From Cryptomeria japonica (Eukaryota; Streptophyta; Pinopsida; Cupressales; Cupressaceae), in contig NC_081405.1 in assembly GCF_030272615.1 (NCBI RefSeq), positions 575,593,752 through 575,657,751 on the forward strand: a DNA stretch of 64,000 nucleotides. The letters run 5' to 3'. How positions within the stretch are numbered: position 1 is the stretch's first letter; each line of letters opens with the position of its first letter. The notes beneath the pieces are model-generated. The model was given only the letters and a program-made list of their open reading frames with translations, did not search any database and had not been told where the DNA came from. The translations under genes and the position numbers were made by a program. Below, one piece after another: positions 1-11,342 of the stretch.

Positions 1-1284
1 CAGCAAAGAAACCAGTAGTAAAGCAATGTAGGCAAATAGTATTATTATTGAAGCAACAAGATCAACCAGTAATCCTAACCAATTGATAAGGAGAACCCTA
101 ACCGATGGAGCTTGGAGAATCGATTGTGATGATCTATAACTGAATGGTGATCAGAGATGAAGATGTCACGTATGCATGTTGCATGTGATGAGTTTCAAAG
201 TGGATTTGGTACATAGAGATAACTGTTTATCTTGAGAATGATCAAATGCATAACATGAAGTCAAAAATGTGTGATTAGCTACCAATGTGAAGTGATCTAG
301 GAGTGGTTGATGTTGTCTAGAACAATGTGTAGTTGGTTTCTATGTAATCTAATGGTCACGATTGAACCAATATGTTTGTAATCTCCATGAGATTTGTAGG
401 TTTTGTGTCCTATTACTGACCTATTATATTTTCTTATAAGGTCAATGATTTGTTTCTATATGGTGTTGGTAAATTTGGTTAAGTGTGTGTGATTGTTGCT
501 AAACTAGGAGGTGTCTCTGCAAAATGTTGTGAAGGTGGATGGGAGTAGAAAAGGATCTGATTAAGAAAGGTAGTGCTATTACTAGATCAATAAAGAACCT
601 GTTGTTCTCTAACCATTACAACAGTTAAATCCCTTAACCGAGCAAGCTTTAACAAGCTTGTTGTCGAAATTCTCTAACAAGGTGATCCATTAGCTTGGAT
701 TTGATGTCCTCCATCGAGGTAACCTTTAACAAGGTATTGTAGTTAATCCCTTAACCGGGTGGTCATTAACCAGATTTTTTCTTAATAGGACATTGTTGTA
801 TATGGTTTTAACAAGGTTTGGCTCCTAACAAGTCAAACTTTAGAAGAGTTAAGAATACTTGTGGGTATTCATCCCCACTGTGGTTTTTCCCATTTGGGTT
901 TCTACATGAAAAATTATTGTGTCAAGTGGTGAATGATTTAATGGATGTGTTTTGATTTGGTTGATATGAATGACTGCTAAATCCACTTAGATATGTTTAG
1001 ATGATAAAAAATGATCAAAAATGTGCTATTACTGATATTAGTGAAGTGGTTTAATGTTTTGGTTTTTTAGATCTGTTGCATTGTATCATTGATATTTTTG
1101 TCAACCGATAAAGTTTGATAGTGCAGTTGTAGTTTTTGATACAGTGACTAAACCAGTTAGTTTAGTGATTGGATTCTGAGCTGAAAGTTTGTTTTGGTGA
1201 AAGTTTAGCTTATTTTCTATCTACTGATTCACCGCCCCCCCTCTTAGTAGTTGACCGGATCCTTATAATTTCATCATATTATCA
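1..1284 (+). repeat. 5' LTR of Copia-1 (truncated by window edge)
   Basis: It aligns with the LTR at 5760-6929 from about its 75th base onward and ends in ATCA just before the primer binding site. It carries about 190 bp (roughly 441-650) missing from the 3' copy, where the flanking words join directly near 6270-6298. LTRs hold the promoter and polyadenylation signals of the element. Confidence 0.88.
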
Positions 1285-1286
1285 AC

Positions 1287-1297
1287 TGGTATCAGAG
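1287..1297 (+). other. Copia-1 primer binding site (initiator tRNA-Met type)
   Basis: TGGTATCAGAG lies two bases after the LTR end. This is the complement of the 3' end of plant initiator Met-tRNA, the usual primer for Copia minus-strand DNA synthesis. Confidence 0.9.
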
Positions 1298-1354
1298 TAT
1301 TTCAGGTCCTCTTATCTTTAAGCCTAATAGATTGAGGAAAAGATCTGGGAGAAC

Positions 1355-2262
1355 ATGTTGAAGATAGAAGGTCTGAAGTTCAATAAGGAAAAATATAGAA
1401 TCTAGAGTGATAGGATGAAGATCTATATCAAGAGATTATGAAGTCAATATTGGGAACATGTTTTTACTAAATATAACTTGCCTGGTGGGATTCTGATAGA
1501 TAATAAAAACATGGAGCAACTAGAGAACGATCAAGCATTGGAGACCATCATTAGTTCCTTGTCTGATTCAAAATATGTTGATGTTCATGGATTAGAGATT
1601 GCATATGAAGTATGGAAGAAACTGGAAGATATCTATAGCAGTGATGAGAATGTTAAGATTGCCAAGGAATGGAGTCCGAGAGGTAAATTTGATGATATGT
1701 GGATGGCCGAAGGAGAAAACATTCAATAGTATGGCTAGAGGATCAAGGAGATAGTCAAAGAAATCAAAACCATTGGAGGTACAGTGGAGAATACCACTTT
1801 TGTTAGCAAGGTGTTGAGAACCCTTCTACCAGTCTACGCTATCCGAGTTGCAGCCATTCAGGAAGTCAAATCTATTGATAAGAAAAAGGTAACTCTGACT
1901 CTATCATTGGTAAATTAACTAAATTTGAATTAAATGATTTTGATGGAAGTGTTCAGAGATCAGAATCTACATTGAGAGCCTCATTTTCAACCCCACTGGT
2001 AAGGAAAAGTAGAGAAGTGAGTTACAGTCATGAGTCTAGATCCAACTGAGAGGCAGATCATGAAAAAAGTCTGATTGATCTTGAAGTATTGTTGGCCAAG
2101 TAGTTAGCCAAAGGTAATGGTAAGTATAGAGGTAAATGACAACTGAAGTGTTTTGCATGTAACCAGATTGGACATATTACTGCTAACTATCGAAATGGAG
2201 ATAATGAGCAAAAATGCGAGAAGTATAGCAAGTACAAGAAAAAGGTAAAAGATATTGTCTCA
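1355..2262 (+). pseudogene. Copia-1 gag remnant
   Basis: Structural gag protein remnant. Reading starts at the ATG at 1355, in the same frame as the longest open stretch (1478-1729). It resembles the UBN2-type gag domain of plant Copia (the segment with EVWKKLEDIYSSDENVK). A CCHC zinc knuckle is visible near 2149-2200 (CFACNQIGHITANY), with the last Cys replaced by Tyr. In-frame stops occur before 1478, at 1727-1729 and repeatedly after about 1910. The downstream protease is in another frame, so at least one frameshift separates them. It cannot make an intact particle protein. Confidence 0.8.
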
Positions 2263-2267
2263 TTGTA

Positions 2268-2850
2268 GTGGATGAAGCAATTGAAGATGAAGAATATGAG
2301 GAAGAAGCAAATGAGGACATTGTCTTTGTTGCTATTAAAGAAGAGATATTAGATCAGAAGCCATTGGTCTCTCGCATGGACAATTCAGATGACTGGATTA
2401 TAGGTAGTGGTTGTTCACACCACATGACAGGTGATCGGAGTAAGTTTCATACTTTGAAAGAGTTTGATGGAGGTGTTGTAAGATTTTGGAATGACTCATC
2501 CTGCATGGTGAAAGTAAAGGGATCCATCTCTCTGAAAGGTAAAAATAGTGCAGATGATGTCTACTAGGTTGAAGGACTGGAACACAATCTTTTGAGTGTT
2601 GCTCAACCCAATGACAAAGGTTACCCACCAGAATTCAAGAATGGAGTCTTCAAGATATATGGCAACAAAGGTGAACTCATTGCAACCAGCAAATAGACTA
2701 GAGGTCACTTGTTTCATTTAAATTCCGAAGTCAACAATTTTTTAATTACAAAAGTAGAAGATAGTTGGCTTTGGCATCAGAGATTTTATCATGTAACTTT
2801 TGATAACATAGTAAGAGTTAGTAATTCCAAATTAGTAAGAGGCTTTCTAT
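2268..2850 (+). pseudogene. Copia-1 protease and pre-integrase remnant
   Basis: Start of pol. After an acidic linker comes WIIGSGCSHHMTGD. The retropepsin motif in this family is D-S-G, and here the catalytic Asp codon reads GGT at 2403-2405, so the protease is dead. Further on, the GAG-pre-integrase motif WLWHQRF is visible near 2770. TAG stops occur after VY (about 2566) and elsewhere. It is in the same frame as the integrase and RT remnants downstream. Confidence 0.82.
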
Positions 2851-2852
2851 AG

Positions 2853-3900
2853 TTGGAGAAACTGGTGAATGCTTTGTGCAAGGAATGTCAGTTATGGAAA
2901 ATGACATCCTCAACCTTCAAGAGAAAATATTTCTCAGCTGAACATTCTCTAGATTTGGTTTATACCAACCTTTATGGACAAATGAGGACTAGGAGTATTC
3001 AAGGTGATCAGTACTTCATGATATTTACCAATTATTTCTCAAGGATGATATGGGTGACATTCTTGAAAGACAAGACAAAAGCATTTAACAAGTTTAAGGC
3101 ATTCAGAGCCTTAGTTGAAAATGAAAGTGGAAAGAAGATAAAGTGCTTAAGAAATGATCAAGGTGGTGAATTTACTTCAAAGGAATTCACTAGATACTTT
3201 GAAGACAATGAAATTAAGAGGCAACTTTCTACACCTAGGACACCATAGAATAATGGTATTACAGAAAGGAACAACTGGTCAGTAGTTGAAGCTGCTAGAA
3301 TTATTCTAATTCAAGGAGGTGTATCTAAGACATTTTGGAGAGAAGTTGTCAGCATGGTTGTTTATAAATTGAACTAGATACTAGTTAAAAGAGGTAAGGA
3401 CAAAACTCCCTATGAGTACTAGTATGGTAGATCACCTGATGTCAGTTACTTCAAAAATTTTGGTAGCAAATATTTTATCAAAAGAGGTGATTATATTGGT
3501 AATATTTGATGCCAAGAGGATGAAGGCATATTTACTGGTTACTCCACCAAGAGAAAAGCTTACAAGTGCTAGGAAAACTAGACTAAGAAGATCTTTGAAA
3601 GTGTAAATGTCGAAGTTGATGAATTTCTTGAAGGTTCAGGTGAAACCAACAAGGAGAAGGAAGAAGAAGAACCTTACACATTATTTTTGGAACTGGAACT
3701 GGTAATGCCAGATGTTGGTGAATAGAACAAAGAAGCCCCAGTTCAACTGGAAGTGGAAGGTCGAATAGAAGATGAAGAAAATAAAGAAGAAGAAGAACCT
3801 GAAAAAAAAGATCATGTTATTCCAAGTTATGTTAGACTCAGTGATAGCCCTGATTAGATTATTGGAGATAAAAATGCATGTGTTCTAACTAGAACAAGGC
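2853..3900 (+). pseudogene. Copia-1 integrase remnant
   Basis: Remnant of the rve-type integrase core that inserts element DNA. The first catalytic Asp region reads YTNLYGQM, with Asn (AAC, 2967-2969) where the family has Asp. The second (NDQGGEF) and the Glu (GITERNN) are still present. TAG stops replace expected residues at 3246-3248 (Gln of the PQxNG motif), 3375-3377 and 3420-3422 (a Trp in the conserved YELWYG-like segment). A Glu-rich linker follows near 3655-3810. Confidence 0.85.
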
Positions 3901-3917
3901 TTAGGGAGAACTCTTGT

Positions 3918-5521
3918 ATGATTTCCACCATTAATCCTAGAACAATAGAAGAAGCCTTTGCAGATGAACACTGGATCAAGGCAATGGAAGAAGAACTTGA
4001 CTGGATAGATAAGAATAATTCATGGTCATTGGTACCCAGACCAAAGAGTAAGAATGCAATAGGTACAAAATGGGTATTCAGAAATAAATTGAATGAAGAT
4101 GGAGTAGTGGTTAGAATTAAAGTCAGGCTGGTATGCAAAGGGTATGCACAAGAAGAAGGTGAATACTATGGTGAGACATTTGCAGCAGTTACAGTATTGG
4201 AAGGAGTAAGGACTCTACTTGCATTTGCAGCATAGAGAGGATTCAAAGTATATTAGATGGATGTTAAGTTGGCATTTGTAAATCAAATATTGAAAGAGGA
4301 AGTCTACATTGAGTAGCCATATGATTATGATTTAACTGTAGAAAAGGGCATGGTGTGCAAATTACATAAGGCATTATATGTATTGAAGCAAGCACCGAGA
4401 CCATGGTATGAAAGATTGCACTCTCACTTAGTGCAGATAGGTTTTCAAAGAACCAATGAAGACAATAACATATATCTCAAGACATAAAGAGATAATATAC
4501 TAGTAAGTGAGGTATTTGTGGATGATATCATTTTTGGAGGAAATGATGATGTGTCAAGATTTACTAATAAAATGAAGAATGAGTTTGAGATGTCATTGGT
4601 AGCTAAGATAAAAAATTTCATAGGTTTGCAAATCCGAGAGATGAAGGAAGGTATTTTTATCACACAGTCCAAGTATGTGAAAGAGGTGTTCAAGACTTCT
4701 GAAATGGGATACTGTAAACCAGTTGGAACACCAATGACTATAGGCTGTAAATTATCTAAATAAGATGATTTTGCATCAGTTGATCAAAAGGAGTATAGGT
4801 CCATGATAGGTAAACTACATTATGTTGTCCACAGTAGACCGAACATTGCTCATGCAGTAGGATTGGTTACCATATTTTAGAAAAGTCTGAAGGAGACACA
4901 CATGGTTGCAACCAAAAAAAATTTTAGATACTTGAAAGGCACAATTGATTATGGATTATGGTATCCATATGTAAGAGACTTTGACTCAAAAGTCTATACA
5001 AATGCAGATTGGGTAGGAAATGTTGATGACAGGAAGAGTACAATCAGAGGAGCATTTTTTCTTTGAGGTAGACTAGTGTCTTGGAGCAACAAGAAAGAGA
5101 TTTGTATCTCTCAATCAACAACAGAAGCTGGATATGTTGTAGCATATATGAATTGTACCTAGTCAATCTAGATGAAACACATTTTCAAAGGTTTCAAGTT
5201 GAAGATATCAAAACCAGTAAGAATTTTCTCTGAGAACACAAGTGCTATAAAAATTTCTAAGAACCCGATGTTGCATGCTAGAACAAAGCATATTGAGCTG
5301 AAGTATCATTTCCTGAGAGAGAAAGTGTAAAGTAAAGATGTGTCACTGGAGCATGTATCTACTAAAGACTAACTAGTAGATATCTTTACTAAACCTCTAC
5401 CTAAGGCTACATTTTTGTATCTTAGAGTTAAGTTATGGGTTGTACCCCTACATGAAGTCAAGCAGATGTGGAAGACATCAATTTTGGAGCTTATTGTAAA
5501 TCTTGAAGAAGGATTGGTGTA
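3918..5521 (+). pseudogene. Copia-1 reverse transcriptase and RNase H remnant
   Basis: RVT_2-type RT followed by Copia RNase H. Visible landmarks are the GTKWVFRNKLNEDG segment, MDVKLAF (normally MDVKSAF), FVDDIIFGG at about 4517 (the YVDD catalytic box) and, in RNase H, the YTNADW, STTEAGY and SENTSAIKISKNP regions. The first RNase H Asp (normally YTDAxW) is Asn. Stops interrupt it at 4233-4235, 4254-4256 (Gln of VYQMDVK), 4314-4316 (Gln of IEQP) and several places after 4760. It ends with the typical DIFTKPLP tail near 5400 and a last stop about 5521. Confidence 0.87.
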
Positions 5522-5747
5522 GATTGGAGCTACTACAAAGGGGGAGTAGCTAGCTACAGATCGGTGAAGCATGGAATGATTTACCTTCACTATGGCATTA
5601 TTGACATAGAGGTAGAAGAACTGTATATGATTGATATCCAGTTACTAGCTGAAGACCTAAAGATACAATCAATGAGTATACCTGTGTATATGCTTTAATT
5701 TCAAATCACAATCAATGGGTATTGATATTTGTATTGCCATCAATGCC

Positions 5748-5759
5748 AAAGGGGGAGAA
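5748..5759 (+). other. Copia-1 polypurine tract
   Basis: AAAGGGGGAGAA immediately precedes the TG that opens the 3' LTR. This is where plus-strand DNA synthesis is primed. Confidence 0.88.
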
Positions 5760-6929
5760 TGTTGGAATTGCATGAAGATTGCATTGATGAAGTATAGTGT
5801 TGTTATTGATGTCAATAGTAACCGGTAATGATGCAACAAATCAACCAGTAGTAAAGCAGTGTAGGAAACCGGTATTATTATTGAAGCAGATAGATCAACC
5901 GGTAAGCCTAACTAGTTGATAAGCAAAACCCTAATCGATGGAGCTTGGTGAATTGGTTATGATGATCTATGATCGAATGGTGATCGCGAGTGAAGATGCC
6001 ACGTATGAATGTTGCCTGTGATGAGTTTCAAAGTATATTTGGTGCATATAGATCATAGTTTATCTTGGGAATGATCAAATGCATAGCATGAAGTGACAAA
6101 CATGTGATGAGCTACAAGATCCACTGTGCAATGATCCAGGAGTAGTTGATGTTGTCTAGAACAATGTGTAGTTGATTGCTAATCTAACAGACAATATTGA
6201 ATTGATATGTTTGTAATCTCTATGAGATTTCTAGGTTTTGTGTTGCGTTACCCACCTATTGTATTTTCTTATAAGATTGATGAATTAATAGGCTTGTTGT
6301 TGAAATCCTCTAACAAGGTGATCCATTAGCTTGGATTTGAAATCCTCCACCAAGGTTACCTTTAATAGAGTATTGTAGTCAATCCCTTAACCAGGTGGTT
6401 GCTAACCAGATTTGTTCTTAATAGGACATTATTGTATAAGCTTCTACAAAGTCTTGGTTCCTAACAAGGCAAACTTCAGAAGAGTTTAGAATACTTGTGG
6501 GTATTCATCCCCACAATTGTTTTTCCCATTTGGGTTTCCACGTGAAAAATCATTGTGTTAATTGGTGAATAATTTAGTGGATGTGTTTTGATATGGTTGA
6601 TGTGAATGTTTGGTAAATCCACTTAGATATGTTTACATGATTGAAAATAATCTGAAATGTGCTATTACTGATATTAGTGAAGTTGTTTAATGTTTTGGTT
6701 AAATGGTATTTGAGTTTCAGATTTGTTGCATTGTATCATTAATGTTTTGATGAACCAGTAAAGTTTGACAATGCACTTATAGTTTTTGATATAGTGACTA
6801 AACTGGTTAGTTTAGTGATTGGATTCTGAGTTGAAAGTTTGTTTGGTGAAATTTAGCCTATTTTATATCTATTTATTCAGCCCCCCTCTCTGTAGTGGAC
6901 CAGATCCTTATAATTTTATCATATTATCA
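5760..6929 (+). repeat. 3' LTR of Copia-1
   Basis: It starts TGTTGGAATT and ends ATTATCA, 1170 bp. It aligns with 1-1284, with many substitutions and about 190 bp missing compared with the 5' LTR. The divergence implies an old insertion. Confidence 0.88.
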
Positions 6930-7035
6930 TAAAATAGCTACCAAACAGACAAAAAGCTAGTGAAGGACCAAAAACTAGCAAAAGGACAACACACAGACAC
7001 ACAAGGGACAAGAGAGGGCCATCCAATAAATAGAC

Positions 7036-7861
7036 CTAAGTAAAACTTCTATGGAGATCCACAACTTCTAGCTCCAGTTGATCCCTAGAGGCAGGTACAC
7101 TCTTAATTTCTTCAATCTCCTTATTAGAATGCAACACCTTATTCCTGGTACTTGCATGTGTTCTCTTACTTGGGCCAACATAAGGATCCTCAGTGCTCAT
7201 ATCCTTGTCTTCCATAACTTGAACAATTGCTTTCAACTGGTAGACCTACTCCAACTTGGCGATTAGGATCTTTAAGTGTTCAGTAAAGGCCTTGAGAATT
7301 TTATAACTCTGCTCCCCAATTTTCTTGAGGGTACCCTCCAAAGTAGAAACCCTTCTCGCCAGATCTTTAAACCTTGCCTCCATCGCTTTAAAATTGGATC
7401 CATAAGCATTAGTCATGGCTTCAGTGTTGCTAACCACTTTTGTCAACTCCCTCAAATTATCAGGGAGAGAGCTAGGTTTACCAGTGCTCATGGCTTCAAT
7501 AATTTTAATCTTGTTAGACGAAGCACTTTGCTTGGCTTTTATATCCTTGACCTCAAGAAAGACCCATTTCATTACCTTGTATTAATACAACACCCCATCC
7601 TTGGTAGTTTGGAGCACATTAATTGTAGGGTCTCTGTTGTCCTTATTCAGGTCAGTAAAAGTAGCCTTCTCCAAGGGTTTCCAAATCAACAATGAGAATT
7701 TAATAATTGATAGGAGAGAAAATCTCACCTACAACACCCTTAAACATACTATCAATAGGATGAATATGGCTCTTAGAAGATAGAGTAGGGGATAGAGCTT
7801 TGGAATTGCCTACATCATCCCTCAAGCTTCTGGCAGATATGGAGGGCATAATCTTTGTCTT
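7036..7861 (-). pseudogene. Unrecognised coiled-coil-like coding relic
   Basis: On the minus strand a reading frame can be followed from about 7861 down to 7036. One frameshift falls near 7700, and stops fall at 7582-7584 and 7246-7248 where Gln would be a one-base change. The best piece (7246-7572) is 108 residues, rich in Lys, Glu, Leu and Ala with heptad-like spacing (EARFKDLARRVSTLEGTLKK), suggesting a coiled coil. The last part (7036-7245) is acidic and Ser-rich. I do not recognise the family. It directly follows a gypsy RT scrap in the same frame, so it may be part of a chimeric or non-autonomous retroelement. It could also be a decayed host gene. Confidence 0.45.
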
Positions 7862-7864
7862 CTA

Positions 7865-8098
7865 TCTCTTATTTTTTGTTGTTTTCCACTTAAATTCAAT
7901 TTTATCTCCAATTATGGTTTTAGTTGTGTGTACACATATCCCACTAAAATTTAGAATAAATCTCTTATATAAGCTAGCCAAATCTTAAAAACTTCTAACA
8001 TCATGTACACTCATTAGTGTGGGACATTCTTTTATGGCACGTACCTTTTTTTGATCCATTTGTAGAACTTGTGGCGATATAACATATCCCAAGATTGG
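7865..8098 (-). pseudogene. Ty3/gypsy reverse transcriptase C-terminal scrap
   Basis: Reading from 8098 down gives PILGYVISPQVLQMDQKKVR, then VHDVRSF, a stop, and LYKRFILNFSGIC followed by EFKW. This is the well-known end of gypsy RT (FLGYxVS...MDPxKVxAI..W, then VRSFxGLxxFYRRFI, then FxW before RNase H). Homology stops abruptly at both ends: the upstream catalytic box and the downstream RNase H are absent. It is a roughly 230-bp fragment, probably left by deletion or captured by the neighbouring relic. Confidence 0.78.
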
Positions 8099-9060
8099 AT
8101 ATGTGCTGTCTATACTTCTAGTATTCCACTTAAGGCTTGGATATGGGTTGTTTATCCCATAGACCTTTCATTTTTGAAGCATATTGAGATTGGTGGCTTG
8201 GTATGGTCACATGGTTTTCTGATTTTTTTTTCATGTTGAGGAGAGATGTTGCTACCAAGTACAGTCATGGTGGAGGACCTATGGTGTTGACTATGTGATG
8301 CTGATAGGTTAGACATATTGGGAGTTATATGTGGAGGTTATCATGGTGCCACGGTTGTTCTTTGCGTTTAGGGAATTTGGCATGACATGATTGGATTTGC
8401 AGATTCATTGATTTGTGATGATTTAATTTAGATTCCTGATTGGTTTTGGTAGTGTTTCTTCTTCTTTGACGAACATGGTTACTTTGGCTTTTGGGAGCTC
8501 ATGATGTCAACTTTTATTTCTTTGATTGTGAGGTGGCTTTGGATAATTGTCATGTTAGATGATACTTTTATCATGATGTCATGGATACCTTGGTTACACA
8601 GTTAGTGGGAAATTTTGACAGTGATGAATTGGAAATGTATGATTGGTTCCAAATTATTTGTTCGCTATTTTGCATCTTCTTGGCTTGGATTTCATGGTTT
8701 ACTTTATGTTATTGACACTTTCAATTGTATGTGTGTAGATATGGATTATCTTCATTTAGGAGATGGACATCATGATGCTATGGATGGCTCATTATCATAG
8801 CTTACTAGGAGCTTGTAGCAATGATGAGAATTTACCATTGATTGGTGGCTGATCTTCTTAGTGTGTAAATTTTTGGTACACTTATAGGAGATGGAGATCT
8901 TCATGATATTTGAGGATGTCGACATCTTGGAGGACTCATAGAGTTCATAATTGAGGTGTCGCTTATGCTTTCATTTGACATGTTATCCTTTCTCAATAGG
9001 ATGGTTGATATTATGTTATGGTATACTCTAGATATGCGTTTTGACTTTTAGCATGATATG
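8099..9060 (+). other. No recognisable gene; G/T-rich anonymous DNA
   Basis: Only short open frames without family resemblance occur. The G/T-rich character and wording resemble 13030-14690, which might be the other half of one old sequence, but I found no aligned segment to prove it. Confidence 0.4.
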
Positions 9061-11200
9061 GTTATTTCACCGAGAGGCGATCTACAATGCAATCCATCTT
9101 GACCGTTAACACAAAACCATTTAAAAACAAATTGACGTCCATTCTGATGTCAAAAATCTCAAGGAGTGGCGATATTGCTGTAGCAAATTCTATTCTTGGC
9201 CAAGGTGAATATTCTTGTCCAGTGCGACTATTCTTAGGTAGGGTGACCTTAACGATTGAGACAGCTCTGCTTCAATATCTGGCAGCAATGTCAAAGGATT
9301 TGTGTAACGGTGTACAAGCAGAAAATGACACTTAATCCAATTTTGTAGGGCATTGCATATCACTCTCACGCGTTCATTTTGTAGCGCATTTCATTCCACC
9401 ATCGAGTGTTACATTTTGCATGATAAAGATGACTTAAAATAGTCAATATTGCATAGGTTACCACTTCTCTCCATTCATATATAGTGAACATGTCTTAACA
9501 TTCCTACATTCGTTTCTTTGTTTACCTTTGGAAGTTTAGAGACTCAACTATCTGAACATGATCATGTTCCTTTTGGTCACTGCGATAGCTATGCAGTCGT
9601 AAATTACCTCATCATTCTCATGCTTTCGACGAGCTTTAGCTTTGCATTTTCCTCTGTCAATATTTTATATTTAAGCCAAACCAAGAAATACTATCATTCC
9701 CCTCTGTATCTTTTCTAAATTTTCAATGGAGAAATGTTTACAGGCAGTGATCCTTTTTTCGTTTAGATGAAAATCTTAAAGGCATTTGTTTTAGAGAAGA
9801 ACGTTGAATTCATGGCATTCTTATTTTTATCATAGGCAAGCATTTGAATATTTTTATCATTTAGGTTGAAATCTATAAGTAAGTTGTTCCAGAAAAGAGT
9901 TTTGAATTCATGGCATTCTTATTTTGGAATATCTTCAACAATCTGTTGAGGAGCTAATCGATTTAAGGGTTTATGTTTCATTAAATTCTGTCAAATCTTT
10001 GCCAAAAAATTTTAGTTACATGAAATATTGCCTAGACATCTTAAAAAATCTTCATTCATAAACTCATTATTGTGTACTTCTAAAGTGTCTAGGGTGCCAC
10101 TTAAAATAAGTGAAAAGCCTTAAAGGCGTGAGAGTTCAGGGAGGTTACTAAATTTATGTGTGTATAAATTTATCGAATTATCATTTAAAAGATGATTGGT
10201 TAATGGGCGCGCTGGCCTAACAGAACTCCTAAAATTTGATTCGCTTTAATGGAAATGAAGCATAGTAATGTTGTGGAATTCTTTATTGCATTTCATGTGT
10301 AACACGCTTATGTCATGAATGACGGCAACATATCGAGGATTTGAACTGTTGACATGTTAATAACTTTTCTTTTTTATTCAATAGGTTTCCACTTTTGCAT
10401 GCCACACAAAGATATTGATCAGCTTTGATTTCTTCATAAAATATAGGAATTCATTGATTACAATAGATATTGATCAGGTAATATCTTCTTATATTTATTT
10501 GTTTGTAAGTTCAACTTTGATATTATTGCTACATAATATTTATAGCTGTCTTTGGTTTTGATGGGCAATTTTATTCATAATGTTATTTAGTCAATGTTAA
10601 CATCTTGCATTCAATTGTTTATAACTCTTTTTGTTGGCAGAATATGTTTTTGAAAAAAGCTCACAGTATTTGTACCACAAAATGGTCTGAGGTATATTGT
10701 TTGTTAGGGTTTCTAAAATCTTAAACAATAACAAATATTTGCAGGTAGTTCATTTGTAGGCCAATTTCGTTGCCTCTTCCTTGTGTGAATACATATTCAG
10801 TTTATTGTGATTCATTTTGTTTCCTTACCTATAATTTTTTCTAACCACAAGTTTATTTGCTTTGTTTTCTTCGTGCACTTGTATGTTGGAGTCTATGGTT
10901 TTCTGATAAAGATTCTTGATGTATAGACTATGCCCTTCCAAATAAATTACTCTAATTCATATATGAACTGATACAAAGGCCAATTTAAATCCATCTGAGC
11001 ATGTAAATTCAATGCACGTGTGAAACATGATAAAGGCGTTTAAAATGTTGCTCCACTTTTAGGCAATTCTATCACATTAGCATAAAATATTCATATTACT
11101 TTGCCTTTAATTTTGTTGAGAGGCGATCTATAATGGAATCGAAGTTGTTTGTAAAGAAAAATATGCTTTTAAAAAATATTGAGGTGTTCATTACTGGCAT
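9061..11200 (+). other. Anonymous DNA with a CpG-richer start; no gene recognised
   Basis: 9061-9420 holds about 12 CpG dinucleotides in 360 bp, visibly more than the neighbouring retroelements. It includes an 82-residue open frame (9087-9335) with no recognisable domain. The words GAGAGGCGATCTA(C/T)AATG occur at both 9073 and 11120. The rest is AT-rich without gene signs. Confidence 0.35.
9765..9930 (+). repeat. Degenerate 98-bp direct repeat
   Basis: TTGAATTCATGGCATTCTTA occurs at 9804 and again at 9902. The sequence before each copy is also alike but diverged (about 9765-9803 and 9863-9901). It looks like an old local tandem duplication. Confidence 0.6.
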
Positions 11201-11342
11201 AACCATACAATTTTAGGGGTCACCACCCACTACCTGCAAGCGATGCAGATTCAATTCCACATGGCTAGCAGAACCATAGCATTCTAGGCGCCACCACCCA
11301 CTACCTGCAAACGATACAAATTAAATTCTAACGTTGCCTATT
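11201..11342 (+). repeat. Two-copy tandem repeat, 71-bp unit
   Basis: AACCATA...TTCTAGG-type starts lie at 11201 and 11272, and CACCACCCACTACCTGCAA at 11221 and 11292. Most differences between copies are transitions. Confidence 0.75.

Larger units (their letters stand above)
1..6929 (+). mobile_element. Copia-1: degenerate Ty1/copia LTR retrotransposon, left end cut by window
   Basis: Two similar LTRs (1-1284 and 5760-6929) flank a region with gag, protease, integrase, RT and RNase H remnants in that order, which is the Ty1/copia order because integrase precedes RT. An initiator-Met-type primer binding site follows the 5' LTR and a polypurine tract precedes the 3' LTR. The first roughly 75 bp of the 5' LTR lie outside the window, so the target duplication cannot be checked. 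All coding parts carry stops. The RT wording resembles that of the intact-looking RT in Copia-3, so the two are probably related families. Confidence 0.93.
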
